Shown piece by piece: positions 9,029 through 18,780 of a stretch of 64,000 nt of DNA (within the stretch, counting starts at the first letter, position 1; every line of letters begins with the position of its first letter). Under the pieces are notes generated by a model. It saw only the letters and a list, made by a program, of their open reading frames with translations, ran no database searches and was not told where the DNA came from. A program made the translations under genes and the position numbers. Source of the stretch: Methylobacterium tardum (GTDB lineage: Bacteria > Pseudomonadota > Alphaproteobacteria > Rhizobiales > Beijerinckiaceae); contig NZ_CP097484.1 in assembly GCF_023546765.1 (NCBI RefSeq), forward strand, positions 1,119,501 through 1,183,500, read 5' to 3'.

Positions 9029-9046
9029 CTCGGACCCGGTGGAGCG

Positions 9047-10366
9047 TCAGATCTTCAGGAGGACAGGCGGCTCGCAGCCCGACCGCTTCCGAGCGGCCCG
9101 CAGAACGGGTTCGTAGAACGCGGCCACACGGGGCGCGAGCTTGGCGCGGTCGAGCCGCTTGCGGACCGTCTCGGCGTTCACCCGTGCCGCCTCGTCTACG
9201 AGCCCGTCGTCCTCTAGGGCGGTGAGGATCCGCTGGCGGATCAGTCCCACATCATGAGGCGTCGTGAGGAAGCCCCCGACGCCGTCGTCGAACCATTCCT
9301 CGCAGCAGGACGTATTAGTCTGGATCGGGAAAGCACCCATCGCCATCGCCTCCAGCACCGATGTGCTGATGGCGTCCGAGACGCTTGTCCCAACGTAGAG
9401 GCGAGAGGAGGCGAAGGAGCGAAGCATTTCGTCGTGAGAGGCCGACCCGACGATCCGGATGTTCAGGGTGCCGTCCGCGATCAGCTGTTGGGCCCGCTCC
9501 AGTGGCTCGTGGCCGACCGAGTAAAGAATAATCTCGTAGTCGCGCAGCTGGTTCCCCAACGAGACCAGAGCGTCCAGCGTCGTCATCGCTCGTCCGGCGA
9601 AGTGCTGGTAGCCCTTAACCATAATGCACCGCCGTGCCGACGGCGGCACACCCGAGCTGAGCGCCGCGACGTGATCGAGGTCGAAGCCGCCCGTGTTCGG
9701 GAGGACCGGCAGCACAGGGCCGGCATAGCCGAAATCGCGCGCAAGCAGGATGTCGCGGTGGCACTCGCACGAATAGAAGTCGGCCGCCGCGAGCAGGCGA
9801 GTGATCTCGGCGCGGTGGGCCAAGTCGTGGCCGAAATGGAAAATGTCGCTGCCCCAGTTGGTTGCGATCCAGAGGGGAAAGGGCTCGCGCGCTCGCAGCT
9901 TGGCCTGCAGCACGAGGTAGCCGGCGTGCTGAAATTCGAGCGAGTGAACGACATCAGGCCGCAGCTCCTGAATGAGCGCTTCGAGTGAGCTTGGCCCCTG
10001 CATTAGAGGCGCGGTCCGGCCGGACCCGCCAAGCGGCACGCGACCTGCGCGTAGGGCCTCGATCCCTCCGACGTCAGATAAGGTAACGGGGAAGGGCTCT
10101 ACCCTGAGTCCAGGCGCGCGTGCGCGTGCGAAAGACGGTGGCGGGCGTTCGAGGCGGTCCTCCGGGCGCGGCCCGGCTAGTTGTGGCCGATGCAAAGTAA
10201 CACCACAAAGGCTATCGCTCGGCGCCACGGCATTGACGGGGAATAGGTGTAAATCCCAGCCACGGTCTGCGATCATCTCGATCCAGCGGGCAACGTGGGG
10301 GCTCGACTGCATGCCAACGAAAAGGATGCGTGGCCGCGATCCCTTGTGCGCGACGGCGACGTTCAC
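9047..10366 (-). CDS. Glycosyltransferase, GT4 family
   Basis: 439 residues. The N-terminal GT-B domain has RILFVGMQSSPHVARWIEMI, and VVHSLEFQHAGYL near residue 150. The C-terminal domain has SDAISTSVLEAMAMGAFPI, the EX7E-type donor site of GT4 retaining enzymes. Its start overlaps the stop of the upstream glycosyltransferase in an ATGA (10363-10366), so the two are translationally coupled. A proline- and arginine-rich insert (about residues 65-130) separates the first strands from the rest of the domain. Confidence 0.88.
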   Translation of the reverse strand: MNVAVAHKGSRPRILFVGMQSSPHVARWIEMIADRGWDLHLFPVNAVAPSDSLCGVTLHRPQLAGPRPEDRLERPPPSFARARAPGLRVEPFPVTLSDVGGIEALRAGRVPLGGSGRTAPLMQGPSSLEALIQELRPDVVHSLEFQHAGYLVLQAKLRAREPFPLWIATNWGSDIFHFGHDLAHRAEITRLLAAADFYSCECHRDILLARDFGYAGPVLPVLPNTGGFDLDHVAALSSGVPPSARRCIMVKGYQHFAGRAMTTLDALVSLGNQLRDYEIILYSVGHEPLERAQQLIADGTLNIRIVGSASHDEMLRSFASSRLYVGTSVSDAISTSVLEAMAMGAFPIQTNTSCCEEWFDDGVGGFLTTPHDVGLIRQRILTALEDDGLVDEAARVNAETVRKRLDRAKLAPRVAAFYEPVLRAARKRSGCEPPVLLKI

Positions 10367-11670
10367 GATCTTCCCCCGTTAACGGCCGCGTCGAGCGCCG
10401 ACCAGAAGCTTTGCCGCGCGGACACGAGGGCGAACTCGCCTGCTGCCGCGTATTGCCGACGCACGAGGTCGGCTCGCAGGGTCTCGTCACGCCGCAACTT
10501 GAGGAGAGCGGCCGCTAGAAGCGGTACGCTGGGCTGATCCACAACGAGCCCGCAGCCGCGCTCACGGAAGAAGCGGGCAAGCCAAGAGTCCTCGGGCGCG
10601 TGGACCAGGATCGGACGGCCGGACGCGAGGTACTCGCCCGTCTTAAGCGGCGCCGACGTCCTAATCACGTTAGGAATGGCCTCGAAGGCAAGGGGCAGGA
10701 ACAGCACGTCCGCCTCAGCCTGCAAATCAAGGGTTTCCGTCGGTGAAAGCGCCCCGTGGAGCCGTAACTTCGGACCAGCGAGGCCATTGAGCTGCAGTGC
10801 CTCCTCGCTTTGATGCGACGCGACGTGGAGTTCCCAAGATTCGTCGATCCAATCGAACCCTGCTAGGAGATTGCGGAAGGCATCGGCTTGCGCATGGTAG
10901 ACCGAGCCCGTGTAGGCGATGGTCCATGCCTCATCCGCGCTGCGGGGAGGTCGCGGGCTCACGTCTGGCTCTCGGACGGCCGGTGCAGGATTGCGGATTA
11001 CCGCAAAGGGGGCGACCAGGTCAGGGTTGCGTACCCGCATCTCACGGGTCATCTCTTCGTTGGCAACCAGGATCGTCGCGGCCGCGGGCGCCCAGACCCG
11101 CTCCTGAAGCAGTGCGGCCGGTCGCTCCAGACGTTCATCGGTCCATTGGTAAACCGGATCATCGAACAGGTAAGCAACAAAAGGGACTCCGAGTGCGGCC
11201 GCTACCTTGGCACCGACGGATAGGTCTGCAATTGCCCCGCTGCAGCCAACAACAACTGTTGCCCCCAGGTTTGCCAGCCGCTCGGCGAGGCGCACCGTCC
11301 AGTCCTCGATGCTTAACAACAATCCGGCGCACCGGTTGAGGATTGTAGCGCGGCCATAAAGGGAATTGTCTGTTGCTGAGGTGGGACCGCGTTCCGCGTA
11401 CCAGATGTTCTCTTCGGGGAGGACAATCACTTCGGCGAAGTGCCCGCGGACCTGGTCGAGCCCCGGCCCTGCGCGTAGCGAGACAAGGACGACGTCGGCT
11501 CCGGACCGCGTAAGGGCATCGAGCACGATCGTCTGTCCGGAGCGCCCATCAGTATAGGCACTGCAGACAAGCACGACTCGATGGTTTTGGCCGGTGAATC
11601 TGGCCTCACTCGTCGCGGCATTGTTTGTAGTCACCTTGCCGGCTGTCAATGCTCCCGGTTCCGTGCTCAT
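10363..11670 (-). CDS. Glycosyltransferase, GT4-like
   Basis: 435 residues with a Rossmann start VVLVCSAYTDGRSGQTIVLDAL at about residue 32, IAYTGSVYHAQADAF at the start of the second domain and LKTGEYLASGRPILVHAPED as the donor-binding segment. The first 30 residues are low-complexity and may not be structured. It is coupled by ATGA overlaps to the coiled-coil gene upstream (11667-11670) and to the glycosyltransferase downstream. The three together look like one translational unit. Confidence 0.87.
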   Translation of the reverse strand: MSTEPGALTAGKVTTNNAATSEARFTGQNHRVVLVCSAYTDGRSGQTIVLDALTRSGADVVLVSLRAGPGLDQVRGHFAEVIVLPEENIWYAERGPTSATDNSLYGRATILNRCAGLLLSIEDWTVRLAERLANLGATVVVGCSGAIADLSVGAKVAAALGVPFVAYLFDDPVYQWTDERLERPAALLQERVWAPAAATILVANEEMTREMRVRNPDLVAPFAVIRNPAPAVREPDVSPRPPRSADEAWTIAYTGSVYHAQADAFRNLLAGFDWIDESWELHVASHQSEEALQLNGLAGPKLRLHGALSPTETLDLQAEADVLFLPLAFEAIPNVIRTSAPLKTGEYLASGRPILVHAPEDSWLARFFRERGCGLVVDQPSVPLLAAALLKLRRDETLRADLVRRQYAAAGEFALVSARQSFWSALDAAVNGGRS

Positions 11671-13208
11671 ACGCCAGTCCTCGGCTTGGATGCAGCTCGG
11701 ATGTTCCTGTGTTGCGGATCATCAAGATTCGCCACGGTATCGCTGATCGCACGCACGCGCTCGTGGAGCTGGGTTGATACCGCATTGATCTGAGCGGCAG
11801 CCTCCGCCCGGATGTCATCGATGCGTTGACGCTGCTCCGCGACAACCTGATCAGTCCGTGCCTCGGCGGCCCTAAGACGCGCAGTGAGGTCAGCGGTCTC
11901 CTGGACAGCCTCGTCGCGTGCTGCTTCAGCGGCGGCAAGGCGAGCAGAGAGGTCGGCGATTTGAGCTTCGCTTCGGGCGGTCGCGGCAGCCGCCTCATCT
12001 CGCGCTGCTTCCGTTTCGGCCATGTGGCCGCGCACCTCACTGAGTTCGGTTTTACCGCGGGCGATCTCCTGAACAGCCTCGTCGCGTGCTGCTTCAGCGG
12101 CGGCAAGGCGATCGACCAATTCGCGCCTACCAGACTCGCGCTTCTCTGCGGCCTCAGCAGCCTCGTGCTGGACCATCCTGAGGGCTTCCTCAGCCGCCTT
12201 CTTCCCGCTCGCCTGCTCGGCCAAGTTGGCACGCAGGGCATTAATTTCGGCACCACGAGCCAGCAGTTCGGCACTCAGGTCCTCACGTTCCGCCGCGACC
12301 ACTTCTTTGGCGCGCGTCTGCTCCGAGAGTTGCTCAGTAAGAAGAGTGTTTCTCGCCTCGAGGTTCGCAGTCTGGTCACGCCAGCGCGCATCCACCTCGC
12401 GGGCCTCTTGCTCCCGAGCCCTGATCTGCTCGGCGGAGATGGCCGCCGCGGCCTGCAGTTCGCCGATGATCTCCAGTGTCGCACGGACGCGAGTGCGCAG
12501 TTGCCGAGCGGTCTGTGTGGAGGACCGGAGTTCGGCCTCGCGTTCGAGGTGAATTTCGCGCTCACGTTCGAGTGCCGCCTGCGCCTCGGTGACACGACCT
12601 AGTAGTTCCGCATTCTCCGCCGAGGCGAGATCAATCGCCTCGTTGATGTTGTGCAGCCGCTCCCGGAGCGCTATCTCGCGGTCGAGTGCTCCTCTCAAAT
12701 CGGAGGACAAGGCGGCATTCTGCGCGGAGGCTGACTCGCTTAGCGCCTCGCTCGCGTGTAGCCGCTCCCGGAGCGCTATCTCGCGGTCGAGTGCTCCTCT
12801 CAAATCGGAGGACAAGGCGGCATTCTGCGCGGAGGCTGACTCGCTTAGCGCCTCGCTCGCGTGTAGCCGCTCCCGGAGCGCTATCTCGCGGTCGAGCGCC
12901 TCCAGGTGCTCGCTCTGCTGCTCTCCGAGTTCGGTCTGGACTGCGAGGTAGCGCGCCGTCAGGGCGTTCAGGTCGCGCACGAGTTCAGTCTGAGCGCGCT
13001 GCCCCCCGTCAAGTCGACTCGCGCCATCCCTCGCGGTCTCGAGGGCTGCCCCAAGTTCGCTCTGAAGCCGCGCCAGCTCCGCCTCCAGAGCCGCAAGGGC
13101 CATGTGGGCATGCGCGAGGTCGGACTTCAACCGGTCCACCCTCGCTGTCGCCCGTCGAACGGGCGGCAGCAGGCGAAGCGCCGTCTTAACAGTGGAACGG
13201 ATCGTCAC
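11667..13208 (-). CDS. Long coiled-coil protein with internal tandem repeat
   Basis: 513 residues, almost entirely Ala/Glu/Arg-rich heptad sequence after a short N-terminus, MTIRSTVKTALRLLPPVRR. A 35-residue unit (starting ALDREIALRERLHASEAL) occurs twice exactly and then partly a third time at residues ~104-187. There are no membrane segments or enzyme motifs. The N-terminal LLPPVRR stretch is shared in style with the other coiled-coil genes of the locus and could be an anchor (inference). It lies between an FkbM methyltransferase and a glycosyltransferase and overlaps the latter by 4 bp. A scaffold or chain-length ruler is possible; no direct evidence. Confidence 0.8.
   Translation of the reverse strand: MTIRSTVKTALRLLPPVRRATARVDRLKSDLAHAHMALAALEAELARLQSELGAALETARDGASRLDGGQRAQTELVRDLNALTARYLAVQTELGEQQSEHLEALDREIALRERLHASEALSESASAQNAALSSDLRGALDREIALRERLHASEALSESASAQNAALSSDLRGALDREIALRERLHNINEAIDLASAENAELLGRVTEAQAALEREREIHLEREAELRSSTQTARQLRTRVRATLEIIGELQAAAAISAEQIRAREQEAREVDARWRDQTANLEARNTLLTEQLSEQTRAKEVVAAEREDLSAELLARGAEINALRANLAEQASGKKAAEEALRMVQHEAAEAAEKRESGRRELVDRLAAAEAARDEAVQEIARGKTELSEVRGHMAETEAARDEAAAATARSEAQIADLSARLAAAEAARDEAVQETADLTARLRAAEARTDQVVAEQRQRIDDIRAEAAAQINAVSTQLHERVRAISDTVANLDDPQHRNIRAASKPRTGV
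12655..12896. repeat. 105-bp in-frame tandem repeat in coiled-coil gene
   Basis: The unit beginning TCCCGGAGCGCTATCTCGCG starts at 12661, 12766 and 12871. The first two units are identical, the third breaks off after 26 bp. The period of 105 bp equals 35 codons, i.e. five heptads, so copy-number change would lengthen or shorten the coil without breaking frame or register. Confidence 0.95.
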
Positions 13209-13508
13209 GGTGTTTGATCGCTATCGAGCTTTCCAGGCCTGCGCGCAGGGGAAGTCGTATCGACTTGCCTTCGGCTCACCGAGCACGGAACTCGCAAGCA
13301 GCGAGCGTCCGTGCGAAGGACTTTTGGTGTCTTCTGGTGCGTTGTGCATCGACCGGAAATCGCGGAGGGCGGCGTGTTGGGATCTCGGAGGGGCCTGACG
13401 CCCGAGGGGCGGTGCCCACGCGCGGCTTCGCCTGGTGTCGTTTCCACCACCCCATACTCAGCTTTACTCGCTCGGTCGAGTGCGAAGCTCGATCGTGGAG
13501 GACGTGCG

Positions 13509-14852
13509 TCAGGCCTGTCCTCCATCCGACGTGCTACCACCAGACCTGTTGGTGCGACGGACGCGGGTCGGCCGCGAGCCCGGCTGGCCCAGTTCTTCGG
13601 AGAACGGTTCGTCACGGGTCTTCTTACGCCGGGTCACGATCTGGCGGACACGCCTCTCCGCATCGTCGAGTGACTCACTGAGCATCTGCAGCGCGTCCAC
13701 GTTTTGGATCGCACCAGCGAGATCGTTGATTGTCTCGGTCAGGTCAGAACTCGATAACCGCCGGCTCCGGTCGGATTTCGTGGTGCAGGCACCCGGATCG
13801 GCCACGCAGTACAGCACGGTCTCGCCATCGCTGACAGTATAATTCTCCAAATAGAACCTGTACCCAAGATTAAGACCGTCGATATAACGCGGAATATCAA
13901 TGTAATCGTCCCAGGCGTGATAGAGCGAGATCGCCAACTTCGGCAGGAAACGGCGGATAGAATTCTCAGCGCCGCGCAGCGCTGAGAGCTCGTGCCCCTC
14001 GATATCCATCTTGATAAAATCAATACGAGCCAGGACACGCTCCTCAACTAATGCATCGATAGAATGAACAGGTATTTTTGTGGCATTTTCTACGGCACTA
14101 AATCCGGGGTTTACTTTATTTCTCACCGGGGTTCCGTCTTCGTTGCTTTCTCCAAGTCCGGCCGGAATAACCATAACATTGTCGATGCCGTTGCGTTGAA
14201 GGTTCGATCTTATGATCTGCAGATGAACGTCCAGCGGGTCGAAGCAGTAGACGCATCCCGATGAGCCGACCGCTGCGGAGAAGCTCAGGGCCGTGTCTCC
14301 GAAGCAGGCTCCGGCGTCGATAGCGTGATCACCCCGACTCGGCTTAATTTCGATGCCGTACTTACTGAAAAAATATTGCTTCAACATAAAACTGAAGAAT
14401 ATATTATCCCGAAGGCAGTCGATTTTGTGGCATTTTCCGCCAATCTCAACCTCAAACTGATTGATAAGCTGCCCGCCTGGGAACTTGGAGAATTCCGAAG
14501 CCGTCGCAGGCATTGACCCTGAGTGACGCAAGGCTGCGAAATAGAACTCCCTATCTGGAAAAAGATCGACGTTGTTTTGACCGATCGCGCGAAACGCCAG
14601 GAGGTCTACAAATAGATTCTTCGAGTAAGCATCCTCTAGAAGACGAAATGTTTCCGACAGCCCCTCCCAATTGGATGTCATGAATGTCATAAATCCCGCT
14701 CGGTATTCTTCGACAGCGTCCTTCGCAGCACTTCGAAGAGGAAGATACCCACGGTAGACGTTCGGCTGCGGGGCGTCTGGACCGCGTGCCATCGCTCGGA
14801 AAACGCGATGCCTTAACGCCCGTGCGTCATCGCTCAGCGTGGCCTCGGTCAT
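13509..14852 (-). CDS. FkbM-family SAM-dependent methyltransferase
   Basis: 447 residues. The FkbM domain lies at about residues 155-345: AIDAGACFGDTALSF is the SAM-binding motif I, and IDFIKMDIEGHELSALRGA is the typical FkbM acidic/helix motif. The family O-methylates sugars or natural products. An N-terminal ~130-residue helical region and a charged C-terminal tail (380-447) flank it. GC is lower in the catalytic region than in the neighbouring coiled-coil gene. The ~300 bp between its stop and the next gene (13209-13508) show no gene or clear signal. Confidence 0.88.
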   Translation of the reverse strand: MTEATLSDDARALRHRVFRAMARGPDAPQPNVYRGYLPLRSAAKDAVEEYRAGFMTFMTSNWEGLSETFRLLEDAYSKNLFVDLLAFRAIGQNNVDLFPDREFYFAALRHSGSMPATASEFSKFPGGQLINQFEVEIGGKCHKIDCLRDNIFFSFMLKQYFFSKYGIEIKPSRGDHAIDAGACFGDTALSFSAAVGSSGCVYCFDPLDVHLQIIRSNLQRNGIDNVMVIPAGLGESNEDGTPVRNKVNPGFSAVENATKIPVHSIDALVEERVLARIDFIKMDIEGHELSALRGAENSIRRFLPKLAISLYHAWDDYIDIPRYIDGLNLGYRFYLENYTVSDGETVLYCVADPGACTTKSDRSRRLSSSDLTETINDLAGAIQNVDALQMLSESLDDAERRVRQIVTRRKKTRDEPFSEELGQPGSRPTRVRRTNRSGGSTSDGGQA

Positions 14853-14953
14853 CGCGGGTTCCGTCTACGGGAGGGGAGGAAATTCGGCGTTCGCGGCGCG
14901 GCAAGCGGTGGCAAGCCGCCCCCGTGCCGGTCACACCTTTGTTCAGGACGGCC

Positions 14954-16509
14954 TCAGTTCGCTTCAGCGACGAATGTGGCATTTTCCATGCTCAGCAGGG
15001 TAGGGGGGCCCGTATCTACTTCAAGCCGGAGAGCACCATCCGGCTGGATCAGGACAATGGCCGCCTCCCAGCGCGCCCCTCGGTGGACGTATCCTGAGAC
15101 GTGCAGTGGGTGCGCCGGTCTCGCCCCGACCGGCAGCGTCGCTACTGGCCCAAACGTACCCGGACCAGCGCCGACCTGTCCGTTAAGGCTCACTGTGCCG
15201 TCGGTCGCGATCCGGAAGCGGAGGCCCTGGCTACCGGCCGCTGTCGTCCAGCCCGGGAGGGGAGGCAGCGGGCTCCAGAGGCCGCGCACCGTACCGGGGG
15301 CCTCGATGGCCGTTATCCAGGGCGCCCGATCGATAGCGCTCGTCTGGGTCAGCGCGCCCGGCTCAACCGTTGTGAGCGAGGTGGAAGCTGCTGCGCGCAG
15401 GTGTACGCGTCCGCGCTCAGGGTTACACACGAAACGGTTGTCGCCCCGGACTAGGGTATGGGTCGTCGTGCCGAGAAGGTAGATGCAGTCGGCGGTCTGT
15501 GCCCGTGAATGATCGAGAACGTCGGCACCGAGATTATTTCCCTCAATCGTCGTGCCGTTACAATCCTCCAGCACGATCAGCGCCTCCGGCCCGCGGTGAT
15601 CGCCGGCCCATTGCGAGATCATCTCGCACTGGTTGCCCGAAATGCGGCAGCGAAACCCGTTTTTCAGGTAGAAGCTTCCGGCGGAGGTGCAGTTGTTATT
15701 CTCGAAGGATGCATTGGCGGCGCCACGCACGAATTCGATGTCGAACGCGATATTGCGTCCCTTTACCCAGTTGCCGCTAAAGATCAGGCTGTCCCCGCCC
15801 TCGTCATGCGCACGCCACCGACGAAGTAGTTGTTCCGGATAGTTGAGCAGTAAAGGCCGTTCGGATCGGTCGGGTGCGGGAGATAATAGAGCGCGTACCC
15901 ACCGACGGTCACATCTCCCATGGCCGTCCCAACGACGTCGCCGACCGCGACCCGCTCGATGATCAGCTCAGCATTCGACGTGTAAGGGTGGGCCGTGTGG
16001 TCGATGACGAGGCCGTGCCGGCCGCGCCCATTCACCTGGGGTTTGATCGCCAGCGACGCGAGTCGCCAGCCCACAAATTTGGTACTGGCGCCGTCGAGCT
16101 GAGGTTTCAGCGTGATGACGTCCTCATCCGGCGGGAAGTCCGATGTGAGCACGAGGGGCGACGCGCTCCCGGCTCCTTCGACCTCGATCCAGCCCGACGC
16201 AGTCACGCCGCTGTTCAGGAGCACCGGCTGTCCCGCCGGGATCGTGAACGTGCCTCCGGCCGCAAACGCTGCTTTGAGGCAAGCGGTGTCGGCGGCCGCG
16301 TTCCCCTGTCCAGCTCCGCCGGGGCCGAACTCAAGATAACTCGGCCTGCGCCTCGTCTGCGCGGCGGCTCGATTTGAGACATCGGGAGAGGCAACCGCGG
16401 CGCTTCTAGCCTGGACTGGCATCAGGCACGTGCCCTGAATGGTAGCGAAGGCGCCCGCGAGGCGGAGCAGTCCACGGCGGTTCGGCGTAAGGCAAGGGGT
16501 ATCAAGCAT
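14954..16509 (-). pseudogene. Secreted beta-helix (pectate-lyase-like) protein, frameshifted
   Basis: Two halves of one protein in different frames. The first (16509 to about 15795) has a twin-arginine-type leader, NRRGLLRLAGAFA, then GPGGAGQGNAAADTACLKAA, as in pectate-lyase-superfamily proteins. It ends at a TGA after FVGGVRM. Skipping one missing base there (near 15805) gives EGGDSLIFSGNWVKGRNIAF, which joins the second half (15730-14954): beta-helix rungs, then a C-terminal GLWSPLPPLPGW-type sandwich as in phage tail proteins. Restored length is about 518 residues. The start at 16509 overlaps the upstream stop (ATGCTTGA). It is probably exported and acts on or binds the locus glycan (inference). 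Confidence 0.8.
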
Positions 16510-16960
16510 AATCCGCCTCCGATCGGTCACGTTCAGGCTCGTATCGGGAGACGCCCGCCTGGTGTTCTATCTCTGGTCCCGCCGAATCCGGTTCGTAACT
16601 GGAGACGATGTGGGCGAGGCGCTGGACCTCTCTTAGCAGCTCCTCGTTCAGTCGGGTCGCGAGAAGGCGGTCGCTCACCGCCAGCGAGAGCCTAGCCTCC
16701 GTCTCCTGCAGCACCGTGCGGGTCCGATCATGCTCGCAGCTCGACTCACGGATAAGCCGGGTCGCGGTACGATGCGCGCTCTCCAGGAATTCGATCCGCC
16801 GCACGAGCAGCGTCTGAATGATCTGTGACGCTTCGCGGGCAGCGCGCAGACCCTCTATCTCGAAGCGATAAGCTTCGTTTCCCTGTCGGACAGCTTCAGC
16901 AGACAGCGCACTGCGCCGCAAGGGGAGCCAGCGCTTGAAGAATATTGGGGTCAACGGCAA
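16502..16960 (-). CDS. Coiled-coil protein
   Basis: 152 residues. A short basic/hydrophobic N-terminus (FFKRWLPLRRSALS) is followed by predicted continuous helix (AEAVRQGNEAYRFEIEGLRA, then LQETEARLSLAVSDRLLATR). It overlaps the GT2 gene upstream by 10 bp and the beta-helix gene downstream by 8 bp, so it belongs to the same operon. No enzyme motif is seen. It is the third coiled-coil gene of the locus. Confidence 0.7.
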   Translation of the reverse strand: MPLTPIFFKRWLPLRRSALSAEAVRQGNEAYRFEIEGLRAAREASQIIQTLLVRRIEFLESAHRTATRLIRESSCEHDRTRTVLQETEARLSLAVSDRLLATRLNEELLREVQRLAHIVSSYEPDSAGPEIEHQAGVSRYEPERDRSEADYA

Positions 16961-18576
16961 TCTCGGCGGGTTGCCGCACGCAGGCGCTTAAGGTCCGTGC
17001 TGTGCTCGCGGTGGCGGGGATGCGCCTCAGCCCAACGCAGAAGCTGCGCGCCGTCGCTGCGGGCGGTGGGCCGGAGCCTCGACAGCGGCTGCTCCAGTCC
17101 GAGCAGCGCGCGACCTGCGACCGCCTCGATCCAGCTCGCGCCGGGGGGGTAGTCGGGTTCAACGAACAAGACTCCCGACGCCCATAGCACGCGATGAATC
17201 ATCACGGTCGAGGTCTCGAGCGGCGACCCCCCCAGGACCTCCGGGTAGACCGTGCCGGCGAAGCAGCCAGAGGAAATGCACGTGCCGTCTGGGTCGGTGT
17301 AGGACGTGTGCGAAATCGCGTAGCCGCCCGCCGACATAGCCTCGACCTGCTGCGCAATTTTCCCGGGTTCATATATATCTGGAGCGAGCAGGAAAGCGAC
17401 ATAGAACCCAGTCGCCATCATCAGGCCGGCGCGGAGACGGGCAGTGACCCGTGCCTCGCCGGAGGCGACCCATGTCGCGACAATGCTGGACGCTGCGATC
17501 GCGGCACGTGCGCTCTCCGCCAGAGCCGCCCGCTCTCCGACGAGGACCAGCTGATCGGGCGGTCGAGTCTGCGCCAAGACGCTCGCGACCGCACGTCCGG
17601 CGCCGACAGGGTCAACCTGCAGCCCGTCGGCTCCCAAATCTAGGACGACGGAGACGCGAACCTCGCTAGCCGCTTTCCCGGCAAGATCTAACGCCCGATC
17701 AGCCGCAGCGCGGTTGGGACTGCGGTAGCGGAGGAAATCGGCACTGCGGCGGAGAAAACGCTCGCGGCTGCCATCGAGAAGGGCCGCTTCGAGCTCGGAT
17801 GTCTGTTCTATTACCTCCGTCCAAAAGGCATTGCTCTCTTGGCGAGCAGCTTGTGTATGTGAGCCCTGGTTCCGATGCTGGCGGACGCGCACGAGCGGTA
17901 TCGGGATGTGGACAAACCGGGCCTGCCTGCTAAGGCACCACCAAGTCCGGTAATCTTGCGTATGCGGGTATCCCTCCGCGATCCCGCCTATTTCGAGAAG
18001 GAGCCTCCGGGGCGCGAGAATTGTACAGCCGTTGATTTGACCGTCGTAGAACGCGAGCCACGGGCGCGGAGTCAGCTCGCGCCGGTCGAAGCGTTCTATA
18101 CCGGTAATTTCGCCCTTCTCGTCGATCCAGCTAAGGTCAGAGTACAGGAGGGCATCCTGGGGTGAACCAAGACGGACGTAAAGCGCGACCTGGGTAGCGA
18201 CCTTGGTGGGCTCGAACACGTCATCGTGCGACAGCCAGCAGAATAGTTCGCCGGTCATCTCGTGCAGAACCCGGTTCAGAGCTCCAGCCACTCCGGTGTT
18301 CGCCTGCTGGATGAACCTGATCCGCTCGCCGTACGCCCAGGCAATGCCCGCCGTCGCTCCGCCATCGTCGGAGCCGTCGTCGACAACAAAGACTTCGAGG
18401 TTTGCATAGGTTTGGGCAAGAGCGCTATCGATCGCCTCGGCTAAGAAGTTCGCGCCGTTCCTGACGGGGATTGCGACTGTAGCGCGGGGGCCAACCACAT
18501 TTGCCTCCCTGCAGCGTTCGCAGTGATAACGCTCAAGCCGAACCGTTGGGCGGTTCTGCATCATGGCGGCGGTCAT
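16951..18576 (-). CDS. Glycosyltransferase family 2, two-domain
   Basis: 541 residues. A CxxC pair (YHCERCREANVV) precedes a GT-A domain: TVAIPVRNGANFL, VVDDGSDDGG, WLSHDD (the DxD-like metal site) and GEITGIERFD. After about residue 310 a second GT2-like half follows (VSVVLDLGADG, ASVLAQTRPPDQLVLVGE, LMMATGFYVAFL), but it lacks a clear DxD and may be inactive. It is the first gene of the minus-strand glycan run and overlaps the next gene. The CxxC may bind zinc (inference). Confidence 0.87.
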   Translation of the reverse strand: MTAAMMQNRPTVRLERYHCERCREANVVGPRATVAIPVRNGANFLAEAIDSALAQTYANLEVFVVDDGSDDGGATAGIAWAYGERIRFIQQANTGVAGALNRVLHEMTGELFCWLSHDDVFEPTKVATQVALYVRLGSPQDALLYSDLSWIDEKGEITGIERFDRRELTPRPWLAFYDGQINGCTILAPRRLLLEIGGIAEGYPHTQDYRTWWCLSRQARFVHIPIPLVRVRQHRNQGSHTQAARQESNAFWTEVIEQTSELEAALLDGSRERFLRRSADFLRYRSPNRAAADRALDLAGKAASEVRVSVVLDLGADGLQVDPVGAGRAVASVLAQTRPPDQLVLVGERAALAESARAAIAASSIVATWVASGEARVTARLRAGLMMATGFYVAFLLAPDIYEPGKIAQQVEAMSAGGYAISHTSYTDPDGTCISSGCFAGTVYPEVLGGSPLETSTVMIHRVLWASGVLFVEPDYPPGASWIEAVAGRALLGLEQPLSRLRPTARSDGAQLLRWAEAHPRHREHSTDLKRLRAATRRDCR

Positions 18577-18780
18577 AGTCCAGATGCTTCGCGGCGATCA
18601 ACATCCTGCCCGAGCGGGCGCGGATCAAAACCGGAGCCTCATGACGATCGGTTATGCCGCCACGCGCAGGCTGCCTAGACCAGATGTTCGCCCGAGAGGG
18701 GGCGACCCGTTTCTCATCATGCAGATCGGCGAGGGTTGCGCCAGTGTCTGGTGCCGAGCCTGATGCATAGGAGACGGGTC

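Noticed and set aside
12655..12896. Tandem repeat as a CRISPR array
   Set aside because: Units are contiguous and coding, without spacers.
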